A stretch of DNA of 64,000 nt from Diogma glabrata. Its lineage: Eukaryota; Arthropoda; Insecta; Diptera; Cylindrotomidae. Positions 1-10,339 of the stretch are shown piece by piece. Under the pieces are notes generated by a model, which saw only the letters and a list, made by a program, of their open reading frames with translations, was not told where the DNA came from and ran no database searches. The stretch's first letter is position 1; every line of letters begins with the position of its first letter. The position numbers and the translations under genes are program-made. The stretch covers positions 388,568,885 through 388,632,884 of the forward strand of contig OY856187.1 of NCBI GenBank assembly GCA_963693315.1, given 5' to 3'.

Positions 1-405
1 CGATTGTAGAAAAACTACTGAATCGATTTTCATGAATGATATGTCGTTGAATAGGTATTAAAACAAAGTTTTTACAAATGTACATGTTAATTTTTTGAAA
101 TAATTTTTAACGGTGTAACATAAGAAAAAAACGGTGTAATTGAAAAAAAGATGGCATAGCCTCTTTTTTTTTTTTTTTTTTTTAAACAAAATTGAAGCTT
201 ATTTTATATCTAACAACTTGTGAAAGTTTAGGACACGCGTTATTTTTGGTTTTAAAGATAAAATTCGTTGTGCATATGACTGTCGGGAATCAGTTTTTTT
301 TGTTCTGAAGGAAAATTATAAAAATGGCGTTTAAACTAAGAGATTTTTTTTATGTTAAATATCAAATATTTTATTATTAAATGAATTTTTTAAAAAGCAA
401 TTTCA
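1..405 (+). repeat. Left terminal inverted repeat
   Basis: It pairs with 2096-2498 in inverted orientation. Shared landmarks are the AACGGTGTAACATAAG block near 110, the T-run near 170 and the TGACTGTCGGGAATCAG block near 278. The arm may begin outside the window. Confidence 0.85.
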
Positions 406-540
406 GTCAAGTTCAGCAAAATTTTGCGACATTTTAATTGAAACACACTAATCGAAATATCTTTGGCAAACTCGGTCGTTGATCTGGCAACAATCAATAG
501 TCATGTTTTGGTTGAGTTAAAATTGAACATATTTCAGTCA

Positions 541-935
541 CCCCCAATCGGAAACTTTCAGGCTATCATTTACATTTATGGCAGAGTCTCTTCGGGCGGG
601 CTTTATTCGTTCATGCCTTTTCCATTTTAAAGATAGGAAAACAAATGACTTGTACAGTGTACTATCATCTGCAAAATTATTTATTGGGTTGCTGGTGATT
701 TTAATTTAAAATTAAAAAATTAAAAATAAAGTGGTGACAAAACTAAACCTTGTGGTACATCAGCGTTAGTTAATTTAGACGCAGAAGAAAAGCCATCAAA
801 GGATACCGAAATGTATTGGTCGGTGAGAAAGTTTTGAATAAACTACGCAATTGCGGGGTTAAATCCGTACGCTACGCGCTTGCTGATCAGGTTTGCAGCC
901 CGGATTTAATCAAATGCAAATTGACGACCAAATTG
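541..935 (-). pseudogene. Non-LTR reverse transcriptase fragment (same family as 7042-10041)
   Basis: Read on the minus strand, this stretch matches the RT core of the 7042-10041 element. It carries the region after motif A (NLI.K.VAYGF), a YISV-type strand, a degraded VPQG..LSP motif B and an SSAKLFIGLL-type antisense match to the FADDS region. The normal G of GVPQG is replaced, and frameshifts and a stop break the frame. It is an old partial insertion sitting inside the TIR transposon, so it entered the transposon or was captured before or during its spread. No function is expected. Confidence 0.75.
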
Positions 936-1275
936 TAATTAAAGTGGAAAATATTATTCAACTTTGCCTTAAACAACAGAAAATTATTGATTATTTTTCA
1001 GTAAAAAAATTGTCCATCGCAGATTAGTCTGAGTAGGCCAATATTCAGACATTCTCATCCGAAAATATTAACATACATTTGTCATATTAACATAATATTA
1101 ACACATATTAACATACATTTGTCATTTATTTTAAAAGTGCCACAAGTGAATATATACAGCACCGAAGTTTTATACTCATTTCGGATATAAACGATCACAA
1201 CAGTACTACAGTCCATCTTTTCATTACAAAACTTATTGAATTCATCAAAACGCATATAAATTCTAATAATACAAA

Positions 1276-1712
1276 AATAATTTATAACACTGACTCAATA
1301 CAAAAATAAACATAACCTAATTAACTTATGCCACCATAAAGGAGACTTTAAGGTTGATGCTGAATGGCATTTTCATGCTACCAGCCATGGAAAAGGACCT
1401 TGTGATGGAATTGGTGGTACACTGAAGCGTGCTGCACACCGTTATAGTATGGCGAGCGAAGATAATATTATTGATACACCAAAAAAACTTTTCGAATGGG
1501 ATTTAAAATGGGAATCTACCATGAACTTTGGATACGCCGATAAAAATGAATATCAATTAACAAAAGAAAAATTACAAAATCGATATAAAAATGCGATTAC
1601 TATAAGTGGAACTCAAAAATTTCATTCTTTTGTACCAGTAGATACTAAGACAATAAATGCAAAAATGTTTTCTAACTCAAAAGAAACTTTTGAATGTAAA
1701 ATAAGTAAATAA
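1276..1712 (+). pseudogene. C-terminal transposase fragment (HGKGPCDGIGG motif)
   Basis: An open frame runs from about 1276, after a TAA, to the stop at 1710-1712. The visible ATG at 1449 is not the natural start, because the most conserved part lies upstream of it: WHFHATSHGKGPCDGIGGTL at about 1354-1413. I know this HGKGxCDGxGG signature from insect and cnidarian transposon-encoded proteins, but I cannot name the superfamily with confidence. The later part, ending in GTQKFHSFVP, resembles the GT..xH.F ending of such proteins. No catalytic DDE/D residues can be assigned and the N-terminal two thirds are absent, so this is a relic of the element's own transposase. Confidence 0.6.
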
Positions 1713-2146
1713 TTTTTAATAACTATATTTATTTTCACATATATAATTTGTATGATATTTTAAAAAGTTTATTCAATAATAAAATATTTGTAATTTAATG
1801 TTGAAAAACAATCTTTTACTTTATGATTCCATAATAACATAATACGAACATAATACTTCTCCAGTCAAAAGTTACGGCTTTTTTGTTTGCAGTCAAGACT
1901 GTCAAGTTATTTTTTATAAGAGTGACAAGTGATTACTAAAAGTGATAAATAAACATTTCATTTTTTATGCCATCTAATACAAAGAAAATAATTGCAGAAG
2001 TGCTTTCCTATTCAAAAGAAACTTCTGTTTGCAAAATAAGTAAATCATTTTTAACAATTGTATTTATTTTATTTATTGTACTACATATATAATTTTTATA
2101 ATATTTTAAAAAGTTCATCTAATAATAAAATATTTGATATTTAACA
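1672..2146 (+). repeat. Diverged direct repeat pair inside the transposon
   Basis: Bases ~1672-1800 (TCAAAAGAAACTTTTGAATG... to the AATAATAAAATATTTG block) recur at ~2012-2146 with substitutions and a short insertion. The second copy runs directly into the right TIR. The tail of the transposase frame was therefore duplicated next to the terminal repeat. Confidence 0.65.
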
Positions 2147-2498
2147 TAAAAAAAAAATCTCTTAGTTTATAACGCCATTTTTATAATTTTCCTTCAGAAC
2201 AAAAAAAACTGATTCCCGACAGTCATATGCACAACGAATTTTATCTTTAAAACAAAAAATAACGCGTGTCCCAAACTTTCACAAGTTGTTAGATATAAAA
2301 TAAGCTTCAGTTTTGTTTAAAAAAAAAAAAAAAAGAGGCTATGCCATCTTTTTTTCAATTACACCGTTTTTTTCTTATGTTACACCGTTAAAAATTATTT
2401 CAAAAAATTAACAGTGTACATTTGTAAAAACTTTGTTTTAATACCTATTCAACGACATATCATTTATGAAAATCGATTTAGTAGTTTTTCTACAATCG
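2096..2498 (-). repeat. Right terminal inverted repeat
   Basis: It is the reverse complement of 1-405 with small differences. It ends at TTTTTCTACAATCG (2485-2498). The following 2499-2722 is AT-rich flank, including GAGGGGCACCCTGTGAAGAC, with no gene. Confidence 0.85.
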
Positions 2499-2722
2499 CT
2501 CGTCAAAATGCACTCACATCACAAAATAAAAAAAAATTGAGGGGCACCCTGTGAAGACCCCTGGTCGAAAAAAAAAATTCTAAGAGAACTTGTATTTTTT
2601 ATTTATGAAAGACAATCTATAAACAAAAAATAATCAAAATTAAAAGGGGTCAAGTCAAAACGTTGTTGAATCTTCGTGAAATTGCTCATTTAGAAAGAGA
2701 GAGAAATCAGAATATGAGATAT

Positions 2723-5539
2723 TTAATATATTTTTATCAAACAATTTAATTTTTTAAAGAAAATAGTTTTATATGATGCTCTGATAAGTAGTTGCTTGAA
2801 GTGATGTTTAAACATGGAACAATTCATTTCTTTTATGTTGACTGGTGTTTCGTTGTAGGATCTGAGTGCTGAATTGAGTACTGAATTATAGCCATTTTTT
2901 GTTGTGTTTCCTCTTATTGTTCTTAATATTCCGCCAGAACGAGTAGGGTATCTATGATATTGACTGACAGACTTTAATATAATACTGGATGTGATTTGAT
3001 TTGTTTTAATTTTGTGAACCATAATTGAAGCAAACAGTGTGTAGTTTTGGTGTGCTTTAAGTATTTTTCTTTCATTATGAATTATGTTTGTAGGAGTTAG
3101 TCTCTCATATTTAAAAAGGTTTTTGATTGCCCTGTTTTGTGTTGTTTGTATAGATGATATAAGAAATCTTGCAGCTGTGCCCCAGCATATTATTCCATAC
3201 AGTACATGTGATTGAAAGAACGATGAAAACAATTGATGTTTGATGTAATCTGGTATATATTCACGTACTTTGTTAAGCACTCCTGCAATTCCAGATAGTT
3301 TTTTTTGTAGTGCGATAATATGAGCTTCCCAATTTAATTTACTATCTATAATGACTCCCAAATATTTGTATTGATATACTCTCTCTACTTTATTGGTGTT
3401 ATATGATATGTCAAGACTAACATTGCTTATTTCACTAAATAGCATATATTTCGTTTTTTCAAAGTTTAGTGTTAATTTAAGCATTTCAGACCATTCTTTT
3501 AAGATAGATAAGTCTGCGTTCATCTTAATTTCAATATTGCTCCAGTTATGGTCATTATAGATTATTAATATATCATCTGCAAACATGATTATTTCACCTT
3601 GAAGTTTGAATGTAGTCAGATTATTTATGTAGAGTGAAAAAAGTATTGGGCCCAAAACACTTCCTTGAGGTACTCCGAATTTAATGTTTTTTGTACAGCT
3701 ATTTATTTCCTTGATTACTACATATTGCTGTCTGTCGTTTAGGTATGTATTAAACCAGTTGAGAACGGCTCCATCGATACCATAACTCCGAAGTATTGAT
3801 CGCAGGATAGTTGGAATTACAGTATCAAACGCTTTCGACATGTCAACGAATAAAGATCCGGTTTTAAGTTTATTGTCAACATTTGATTGAATCATGCCAA
3901 GTGCATCGAAAAGCGCAATTTGTGTATTTGAGTTATTTTTAAAACCATATTGTGCATTACTTAAAATTTGATTTGTTTCCAAAAATTCAATCAGTCTTCT
4001 TTTTATTGCCTTTTCGATTATTTTCGATATAATAGAATTAAGACTAATCGGTCGATAGTTTGTTACTTCAGTTTTTGTTCCTCCTTTATAAATTGGGATT
4101 ACCTTCGCAATTTTCAGTTGTTTTGGGAAAACTCCTTGCTTCATCGACTGATTAATAATTTTTTTTAACGGATCCAATAGTAAGAATTTGCACAATTCGA
4201 CAGTATAAACATCGATGTTATCGTATCCCCGAGATGAAGTGTTTTTTAACGTATTTATTATTTCAAGAACTTCTTTATCAGTGATTTCAGTGAAGTTTGT
4301 GAATTTTGGTTCTGGAGCTACAGATGTGTAGTGGGTGTTATAATTTTTTGAGAGATTTTCACCAACCGTAGGGAAACATTCATTTAGATAGTCAGCATTT
4401 TCTTTCACATTGTTTAACATAACATTATGTTTACTAAGTCTTATATTGTTGCTTTCTGTATGTTTACCATCATATAAGACTTCTTTTATGATATCCCAAG
4501 TTGCTTTCGAATTATTACTTGTGTTTCTGAATTTATCTGCAAAGTATTGTTTTTTGTTTGCGAGTGCTTCGTTGGTTGATTTATTTCTCCAAAAATTATA
4601 TTCTCAATTAACGTGCTCATTGTTAGGATATTTGTTCTTCTTTTTAAACCAGAATTCTTTAGTGCGCTGCATTTCAAGTATAGACTCAGTTATCCATGGT
4701 TTGTTGATTTTTTGTTTAATTGTGATCTGTGAATTTGTGGTACAGTTCAATATATGATGTTGTAGCTGATCATTAAATTTTTTATACATATCATCAATAT
4801 GATCATTTTCATATAGATTAATTGGATTATGTAGAAGTGATTCGACGAGTTTGTTGTGATTAATTTTTTCTCGTTTTATTTTTGTGTGTTGCTTTGTATT
4901 AGTTATTTGATCGACCTCAACAAAGATCCAGTTGTGATCAAAATTACTTATTCTAACATGTTGCAGTTTGATGTTGTTTTTAATTGTGTTTGTAATCACA
5001 TGATTTAATGTAGTGCCGCTCTCATATCTAGTAATTGTTGTTTTGTCACATATGAAAAAATTATTGGTCATTAACGTATTGATATACATATTAGTTAGAT
5101 TATTTGTTTGTTGCAGGTCCAAATTAAAATCTCCAACTATGAGCGTATTAATATTGTTGTATTTGTTCAATAATTCATCGAGCTGATTCGTAAAATTGGT
5201 GACGTCATTTATATTGTTTCTACCTTGTCTATAAATACATATTAGTATCATGTTAATTTTATTATCTGTCAATTTTATTGAGAGAAAGCTGTCATGATTA
5301 TCACTTGATTTTTCAACAACTGCAGCATTGATAGAATTCAGTATGAAAAACGCTACTCCACCATACGCCTGATCCGGCCGACAGCAATGGAGGCAGTAAT
5401 AATTTGGTATTTTTACATATTTCATCAGCTTTTCAGTACCCCAAGTTTCAGTAACAGCAATAATATGTATTGTTTGTGGAATATCGCACAGGATTGAATT
5501 AATACGATCTACTTTTGATATTAAGCTTCTACTATTCAT
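2723..5539 (-). pseudogene. Non-LTR ORF2: endonuclease + reverse transcriptase, one nonsense codon
   Basis: One reading frame of 939 codons is interrupted only by a TGA at 4604-4606; the codons on both sides are in the same frame. The endonuclease is N-terminal: VTETW near residues 29-33, IYRQ near 102, GDFNLD at 136-141, TTLNHVIT near 177 and NFDHN near 199. The family usually has LDHV at the fourth motif, so the N for D may be a further inactivating change. The RT lies in the downstream half, with YRPISLNS, FVDMSKAFDTV (motif A), GVPQGSVLGP (motif B) and FADDI (motif C). The protein would nick target DNA and prime reverse transcription there. ATG at 5539 is the first Met after an upstream TAA in this frame. 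Confidence 0.85.
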
Positions 5540-5579
5540 ATATAGAATCTTTACGGAGTTTTCTTTTGAAAATATTAAA

Positions 5580-6506
5580 TTATTTGTGTCTTGTTATGGA
5601 CTGGAAGGATAATGTATCTTCAATATCGAGTTCTAAGTTCATTGAGATTGTCAACGTTATGTTATCTATTTTAATGGGATCATCCCCATCTTTTATTCGT
5701 ATGTAAATCCTCCCATTCATATTCCATACATGTTTTATATTTCCCTCGTTTCTCATATCTCTCGCTTTCTTTAATATAAATTTATTCATGTTTGTGAGAT
5801 GTTCATTAATAAATATTTTCCGCTGTCCACTTGCCGATGTTTCTTCAGTTTGAAATATTGATTGTTTAAAATTATATGTTTTTTTCTTTTTGAGAATTAA
5901 ATTAGGTATTTTCATATCAGAAAAGGTCACAATTACTGAGCCAGGCATACCTGTATTAATGTTTCTGTTCTTTTTACGATAAATTGTTTTTATGTCATCC
6001 CTATCAAATGATATATCCTTAGTTGTAAATAGTGTATGTACTTTATCGTCAAAATCTTCGCCATTACTTTCTGGTAGGCCATTTATTTCGATATCATTCA
6101 TTAGGAAATTTTGCTTGAAATGATTACAATAGGATCTGAGTTTAGATGTTTCAGAGTTGGTATTTTGTGACTTTAATTCATTTACAAAGTTTTTGAGAGC
6201 ATCAAGTTCGTTCCTAAAAATTTGTTGGTTGTCATTTATTGTAATTATTTGCTATTTGATGTCATGGTAATCTTTCATAACTCGTTCAATATCTGTTGCC
6301 ATATTCAGTAAACGAGATATTTTTTCGTCATAGCTGTTTATTTTCTCAATCAGATGATCGATTTTTTGCTCAACTGATAATTTTTGTAGGTCAACAATAA
6401 TATTTTCATTTGTCTTACTTGTATTTGGTGGTGTGCTATCTGGTTTTGTAGCTGATCGAGTGCGAGCAGTACTTTCAATTTTGGATGAACCGTTGTTTTT
6501 GGTCAT
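5580..6506 (-). pseudogene. Non-LTR ORF1: coiled-coil RNA-binding protein, one nonsense codon
   Basis: This 308-codon frame carries a single in-frame TAG at 6252-6254. Residues ~30-85 are heptad-rich (VDLQKLSVEQKIDHLIEKIN) and continue past the stop as a helical stretch. The second half holds EINGLPES followed by DIKTIYR and GSVIVTFSD. This pattern is typical of the Baculo_FP-like/L1 ORF1 RRM fold found in insect non-LTR ORF1 proteins. The expected role is RNA chaperone and ribonucleoprotein particle formation. The N-terminus is Ser/Thr/Pro-rich. It ends 40 bases before ORF2, suggesting coupled termination and reinitiation, which is inference. ATG at 6506 is the first Met in frame. Confidence 0.75.
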
Positions 6507-7041
6507 TTTTGCTGTCTCAGTTATTGTTGTATATTTTTCCTTTTCACTTTTTATTTTTTTTTCAATTCAATAAAAAAACTTTTTATATTTTTTTTTCTTA
6601 TTCTCAATTCAATAAAAAACACTTAAAATAATATAGAATTATAGATAAAATTATAACTACAACTTTCATTGACACTAATTACACAATTTAAAACTATTCT
6701 TATTTTTATATTCCTTTTCTAACAATTTTTATTTATTTTTTTTAAAGCACGACTGAAATTTGATAACCACAATATACGCCATTTTTAATTCATGATTATT
6801 GGGCTGGATTTTATTTGGGCTTTTATGTTTAAGACATCAACAATTTGTTGTTTTCTGCAATTTGTTTTGTTTTCTGCAAATTTCTCACAATTTGTTTTTC
6901 ACTTATTATTTTGTTATTATTTCTTCATCTTATCATGAAATATTGGCATATGTCATATTTTGTAGTATGATAGGATTTTTTACTTAGTTATGCATTTTAA
7001 AATAAAACACAAAAAAATAAAATAAACATTTTGATATATAT
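6507..7041. other. AT-rich spacer between two LINEs
   Basis: It holds the probable 5' UTR of the minus-strand LINE, including two copies of a TCAATTCAATAAAAAAC motif near 6562 and 6605, and the leader of the plus-strand LINE. No ORF here has recognisable content. No ORF1 for the 7042 element is present. Confidence 0.6.
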
Positions 7042-10041
7042 ATGGCAGTACAACCGAAAAAAAATAAGTCTGCAAGTGGTAAAGCAAATTTGCGCAATCC
7101 ACCCGCCCATAAAGCGGCATGTCCACGGAATTTGCAGGGACAAAACATATATGAATCAATAAAAAATTTTAAAATCCATGTTCAAAACATCTGCGGATTG
7201 AACGCTAACCATGACCACGTGCAACATCATCTTGAGCACGACAAACCGAACATTCTATTCCTTACAGAAACACAAGTTTCTGAAAATTTTCTCTTTATAG
7301 AATCGCTTAATTCCAAATATAGGCTCGAATCAGCTTTCAAACTCCATCAGGGCGTATGCGCATTCATTCATGAGAGTGTTGCGTACACGCGCTTTCCAAA
7401 TTTTGAACTACACGGTGACGGCTTCAATACAATGGTTTTAAAGATTTGTCTTCCAGAAATGACTTTTTTTACAATAGCTTTATACCGGTCCCCCAACAAA
7501 CGTAACCCAAACTTTTTTAATATACTGACAAAAATTATGGACGAGATTAGAGCAAAGTCCCCTAATTGTGAAGTTATCGTTACCGGTGACTTCAACGTCC
7601 ACAACAAATCATGGTTGGAATTCTCCAAATCGACCGACGATGTTGACAATAGTGGAAAACTGGCAGAAATTTTTGCCGCGTCTCAGGCCCTATTCCAAAT
7701 TGTAAAAAGCCCGACTTTCACTCCCCGTAATGGCGGTGATAATAGTTTTCTACTAGATCTCTATCTTACCACAATGCCAGATATTACGAGTGTCGATGTT
7801 GCGAAAGGTAGTATTGGAAATTATGATCATTATTTAATCTCATCAGTTATCAAAACTGATTTACTTAAAATTACAGCTCCCAAACCCCGTAAAATATTTC
7901 ACTACTCAAAAATGGATAAGAGTGGTCTTCAAAATTTTTTCCATGGTTTCCCTTTCGACCGTCATTGTTTTTACACTGACAATGTAAATGTTTCTGCTCA
8001 AAACTTTACAGAAACCATCCAATTTGCTATAAATAAATTTGTCCCTTTCTCCATAGTAAAACCCAAACAAAAATACTTGTATTCGAAAGCTGCCAAAACG
8101 GCACTTAGAAACAAACGTAGATCATTTAATATTTGGATTCATAACAAAACTCCCACTAATCGATCCCAATATCTAAAGGCCAACAAAATATCTAATCAGA
8201 TTATCTCAAACGAAAAGTCCGAAATTGACAGAGCGAAAGCCTCAAAACTTACGTCTATGTCTGTTTCTGACAAGAGATTCTACAGTGCCATTAATTCTTT
8301 AAATTCTGGTACAAAATTTTCTATTCCCCCTATTATTGATGGTGATTTAATCGTCAATGATCCCGCAAGAAAAGCTAACTTGTTCGCTGAACGCTTTGCT
8401 CTGAACTCCACTGTTTTGGAAACTCCTAAAGAAATACCCCAAATCCAGTCTTCAGGAGTTAATATGAATGAACTTCACTTCAAACCCAAAATAGTCGCTA
8501 ACATTTTAAAGGGGTTAAACATCAACAAAGCATCAGGAATGGACAATATTCCACCCATTATTTTAAAAACCTTTTCCAAAGAACTTGCACCAACTTTAAC
8601 TAAAATATTCTACCAATCCTACAAATCTGGTATATTTCCCTCGTGCTGGAAGTTGGCAAATGTCCAGCCCGTCCCCAAAAAGGGACCAAAATCCGATATC
8701 TCAAATTATAGGCCAATAGCTTTACTATCGGTCCTATCCAAAGTCTATGAGCATTATATTAATGCACATATTTCCAAATTTCTGAAAGAAAATCATTTAA
8801 TATCCGACAGCCAATACAGTTTTCGAAACAAAAGATCAACTACCGATCTATTAAACTATGTAGCGCATTGTTGGAACAGCATACTTGATAAAGGTGGTGA
8901 AACATACGTTATCGCTTTAGACATCTCCAAGGCATTCGATCGAGTCTGGCATGCCAACTTAATCAACAAGCTCGTTGCGTACGGTTTTCATCCCAATGTT
9001 GTGAAGCTGATTCAAAATTTTCTATCCGACCGATACATTTCGGTAACCTTAGACGGATATTCTTCTGAGTCTAAACTAATTAACGCTGGTGTACCCCAAG
9101 GCTCAGTATTGTCCCCAACCCTATTTTTGATTTATATCAACGAATTGTTGAAAATCACCAGCAACCCAATAAATAGTTTTGCAGATGATAGTACTCTGCA
9201 CAAGTCGTTCGAGCCCCTTCCTTCAAAAGGTAAAATGCACGAACGAATTAATCCTGCCCGGAGAGACGCTGCCATAAACGTGAACAAAGACCTGAATAAA
9301 GTCGCCGACTGGGGTGACCAAAACCTTGTCAATTTCAACTCCACCAAAACACAGCTGTTGATTGTTTCCAGATTAAAGACCGAGTTCCCCAAAGATATTT
9401 TATTTAGTATGTGTGATGAACCAATAGGTGAATGTAAAAACATTCGTTTATTGGGTGTCACAGTTTCAAATGACCTACTCTGGAACGATCATGTAATGGC
9501 GATGGCAAAAAGCGCGTCTAAAAAACTCGGCCTCCTAAATAGATGCAAAAATTTTTTCACTCCATACCAATTGCTCCATGTTTATAAGTCCTATATTCGT
9601 CCCTGTATGGAGTACTGCTGTCAAGTTTGGGGTGCTGCCTCTGTTTCCATCTTGGCCCTCTTGGACTCTGCTCAAAAGCGAGCTATACGAATTGTAGGTG
9701 ATCGAACTTTGACATCACAACTTGATTCCCTACAACATCGTCGCACTGTTGCTGACCTCGTTGTTTTTTACAAATATCGTCATCAGCAGTGCTCAGATGA
9801 AATCAGCGGCATCATGCCTCAAACTTATTCTTACCCCCGTTCCACTCGGCAATCGGCTGCCGCAACCAGTGAAACGGTAAAGATCCCGCGCTGTCATACT
9901 GGCAGATCGCAGAGAGACTTCTTTGTCCGAACTGCGTACAAATGGAATAGTTTGCCGGAACACTTAGTCTCAGGTGGCTTCAACCCACAGATGTTTAAAA
10001 AAAGCGTTAATCTACACCTCAGAACGCCAGTTGTTGTGTGA
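7042..10041 (+). CDS. Non-LTR ORF2: endonuclease + reverse transcriptase, 999 aa
   Basis: This would be the target-primed reverse transcription enzyme of a Jockey-superfamily LINE. The endonuclease spans residues ~45-270: QNICGLN near 48, LFLTETQ with E76, ALYRSPN near 146, GDFNVH at 182-187, LLDLYLT with D239 and NYDHY at 260-264. The catalytic positions expected of AP-like endonucleases are all present. RT motifs follow: NYRPIALLS near 555, ALDISKAFDRVWH near 625, AGVPQGSVLSP near 682 and SFADDS near 712. The C-terminal part has PCMEYCCQVWGA and a basic tail. No frameshift or stop is seen. Residues 1-40 are basic and unlike a known domain. ATG at 7042 follows TATATATATGG; no better upstream Met is in frame. 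The exact clade (CR1, Crack or Jockey) is uncertain. Confidence 0.88.
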   Translation: MAVQPKKNKSASGKANLRNPPAHKAACPRNLQGQNIYESIKNFKIHVQNICGLNANHDHVQHHLEHDKPNILFLTETQVSENFLFIESLNSKYRLESAFKLHQGVCAFIHESVAYTRFPNFELHGDGFNTMVLKICLPEMTFFTIALYRSPNKRNPNFFNILTKIMDEIRAKSPNCEVIVTGDFNVHNKSWLEFSKSTDDVDNSGKLAEIFAASQALFQIVKSPTFTPRNGGDNSFLLDLYLTTMPDITSVDVAKGSIGNYDHYLISSVIKTDLLKITAPKPRKIFHYSKMDKSGLQNFFHGFPFDRHCFYTDNVNVSAQNFTETIQFAINKFVPFSIVKPKQKYLYSKAAKTALRNKRRSFNIWIHNKTPTNRSQYLKANKISNQIISNEKSEIDRAKASKLTSMSVSDKRFYSAINSLNSGTKFSIPPIIDGDLIVNDPARKANLFAERFALNSTVLETPKEIPQIQSSGVNMNELHFKPKIVANILKGLNINKASGMDNIPPIILKTFSKELAPTLTKIFYQSYKSGIFPSCWKLANVQPVPKKGPKSDISNYRPIALLSVLSKVYEHYINAHISKFLKENHLISDSQYSFRNKRSTTDLLNYVAHCWNSILDKGGETYVIALDISKAFDRVWHANLINKLVAYGFHPNVVKLIQNFLSDRYISVTLDGYSSESKLINAGVPQGSVLSPTLFLIYINELLKITSNPINSFADDSTLHKSFEPLPSKGKMHERINPARRDAAINVNKDLNKVADWGDQNLVNFNSTKTQLLIVSRLKTEFPKDILFSMCDEPIGECKNIRLLGVTVSNDLLWNDHVMAMAKSASKKLGLLNRCKNFFTPYQLLHVYKSYIRPCMEYCCQVWGAASVSILALLDSAQKRAIRIVGDRTLTSQLDSLQHRRTVADLVVFYKYRHQQCSDEISGIMPQTYSYPRSTRQSAAATSETVKIPRCHTGRSQRDFFVRTAYKWNSLPEHLVSGGFNPQMFKKSVNLHLRTPVVV

Positions 10042-10125
10042 CCCAGGTCTAGACCTAGGTCTTAAAAGGTATTTATGTGTTGTTGTGATACATATTCTAA
10101 ACCCTATTACACAACACATTTTATT

Positions 10126-10145
10126 AAAAAAAAAAAAAAAAAAAA
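10126..10145 (+). other. Poly(A) tail of the LINE
   Basis: Twenty consecutive A residues follow TTTTATT, 84 bases after the ORF2 stop, marking the 3' end of the retrotransposed copy. Confidence 0.8.
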
Positions 10146-10339
10146 TAAGCCTCCAATCATTTTTACATCATTTTACATACGTATTTCGTATCTTTACGTC
10201 AATCACAAGCTCAAATCAAAAGTTATACAGATTAGCTGAATCCTATGCAAAATTGGTATTTCTTCAAGTGCCAGTTGAGGCGTTTTCCTTGCTTGCCATT
10301 GTAGCCTATCTACAAGGATGAAGCTATTGCTCAGAGTGC

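Larger units (their letters stand above)
1..2498. mobile_element. DNA transposon with ~400-bp TIRs
   Basis: The first ~400 bases reappear as their reverse complement at 2096-2498, ending in the same CGATTGTAGAAAAACTAC motif. The arms are nearly identical, with a few substitutions and differing poly-A/T lengths. Between them lie a transposase-tail fragment (1276-1712), an antisense non-LTR scrap (541-935) and a diverged ~130-bp direct repeat. The window starts inside or exactly at the left arm, so the true end and target duplication cannot be read. The superfamily is not recognised; the long TIRs and the fragment motifs fit a cut-and-paste element that is no longer autonomous. Confidence 0.8.
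2700..6560 (-). mobile_element. CR1/L2-like non-LTR retrotransposon
   Basis: This is a two-ORF LINE on the minus strand. ORF1 has a coiled coil plus a Baculo_FP/L1-ORF1-like domain (6506-5580). ORF2 has an AP-type endonuclease plus RT (5539-2723). ORF2 begins 40 bases after the ORF1 stop. The exact 5' end (AT-rich, ~6510-6780) and 3' end (~2700) are not defined, and no poly(A) or target duplication is obvious. Clade placement rests on the motif style (FVDMSKAFDTV, GVPQGSVLGP, FADDI) and the FP-type ORF1; another Jockey-group clade is possible. The copy is nearly full length and only lightly damaged. Confidence 0.85.
7000..10145 (+). mobile_element. Non-LTR retrotransposon with intact ORF2 and poly(A) tail
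   Basis: The element is defined by one uninterrupted endonuclease/RT frame and a 20-A tract at 10126-10145 just beyond it. The 5' boundary is uncertain (about 6990-7040). No ORF1 is found upstream, so the copy is either 5'-truncated or a single-ORF type. A second, older fragment of the same family lies antisense at 541-935. The intact frame suggests recent insertion. Confidence 0.8.
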
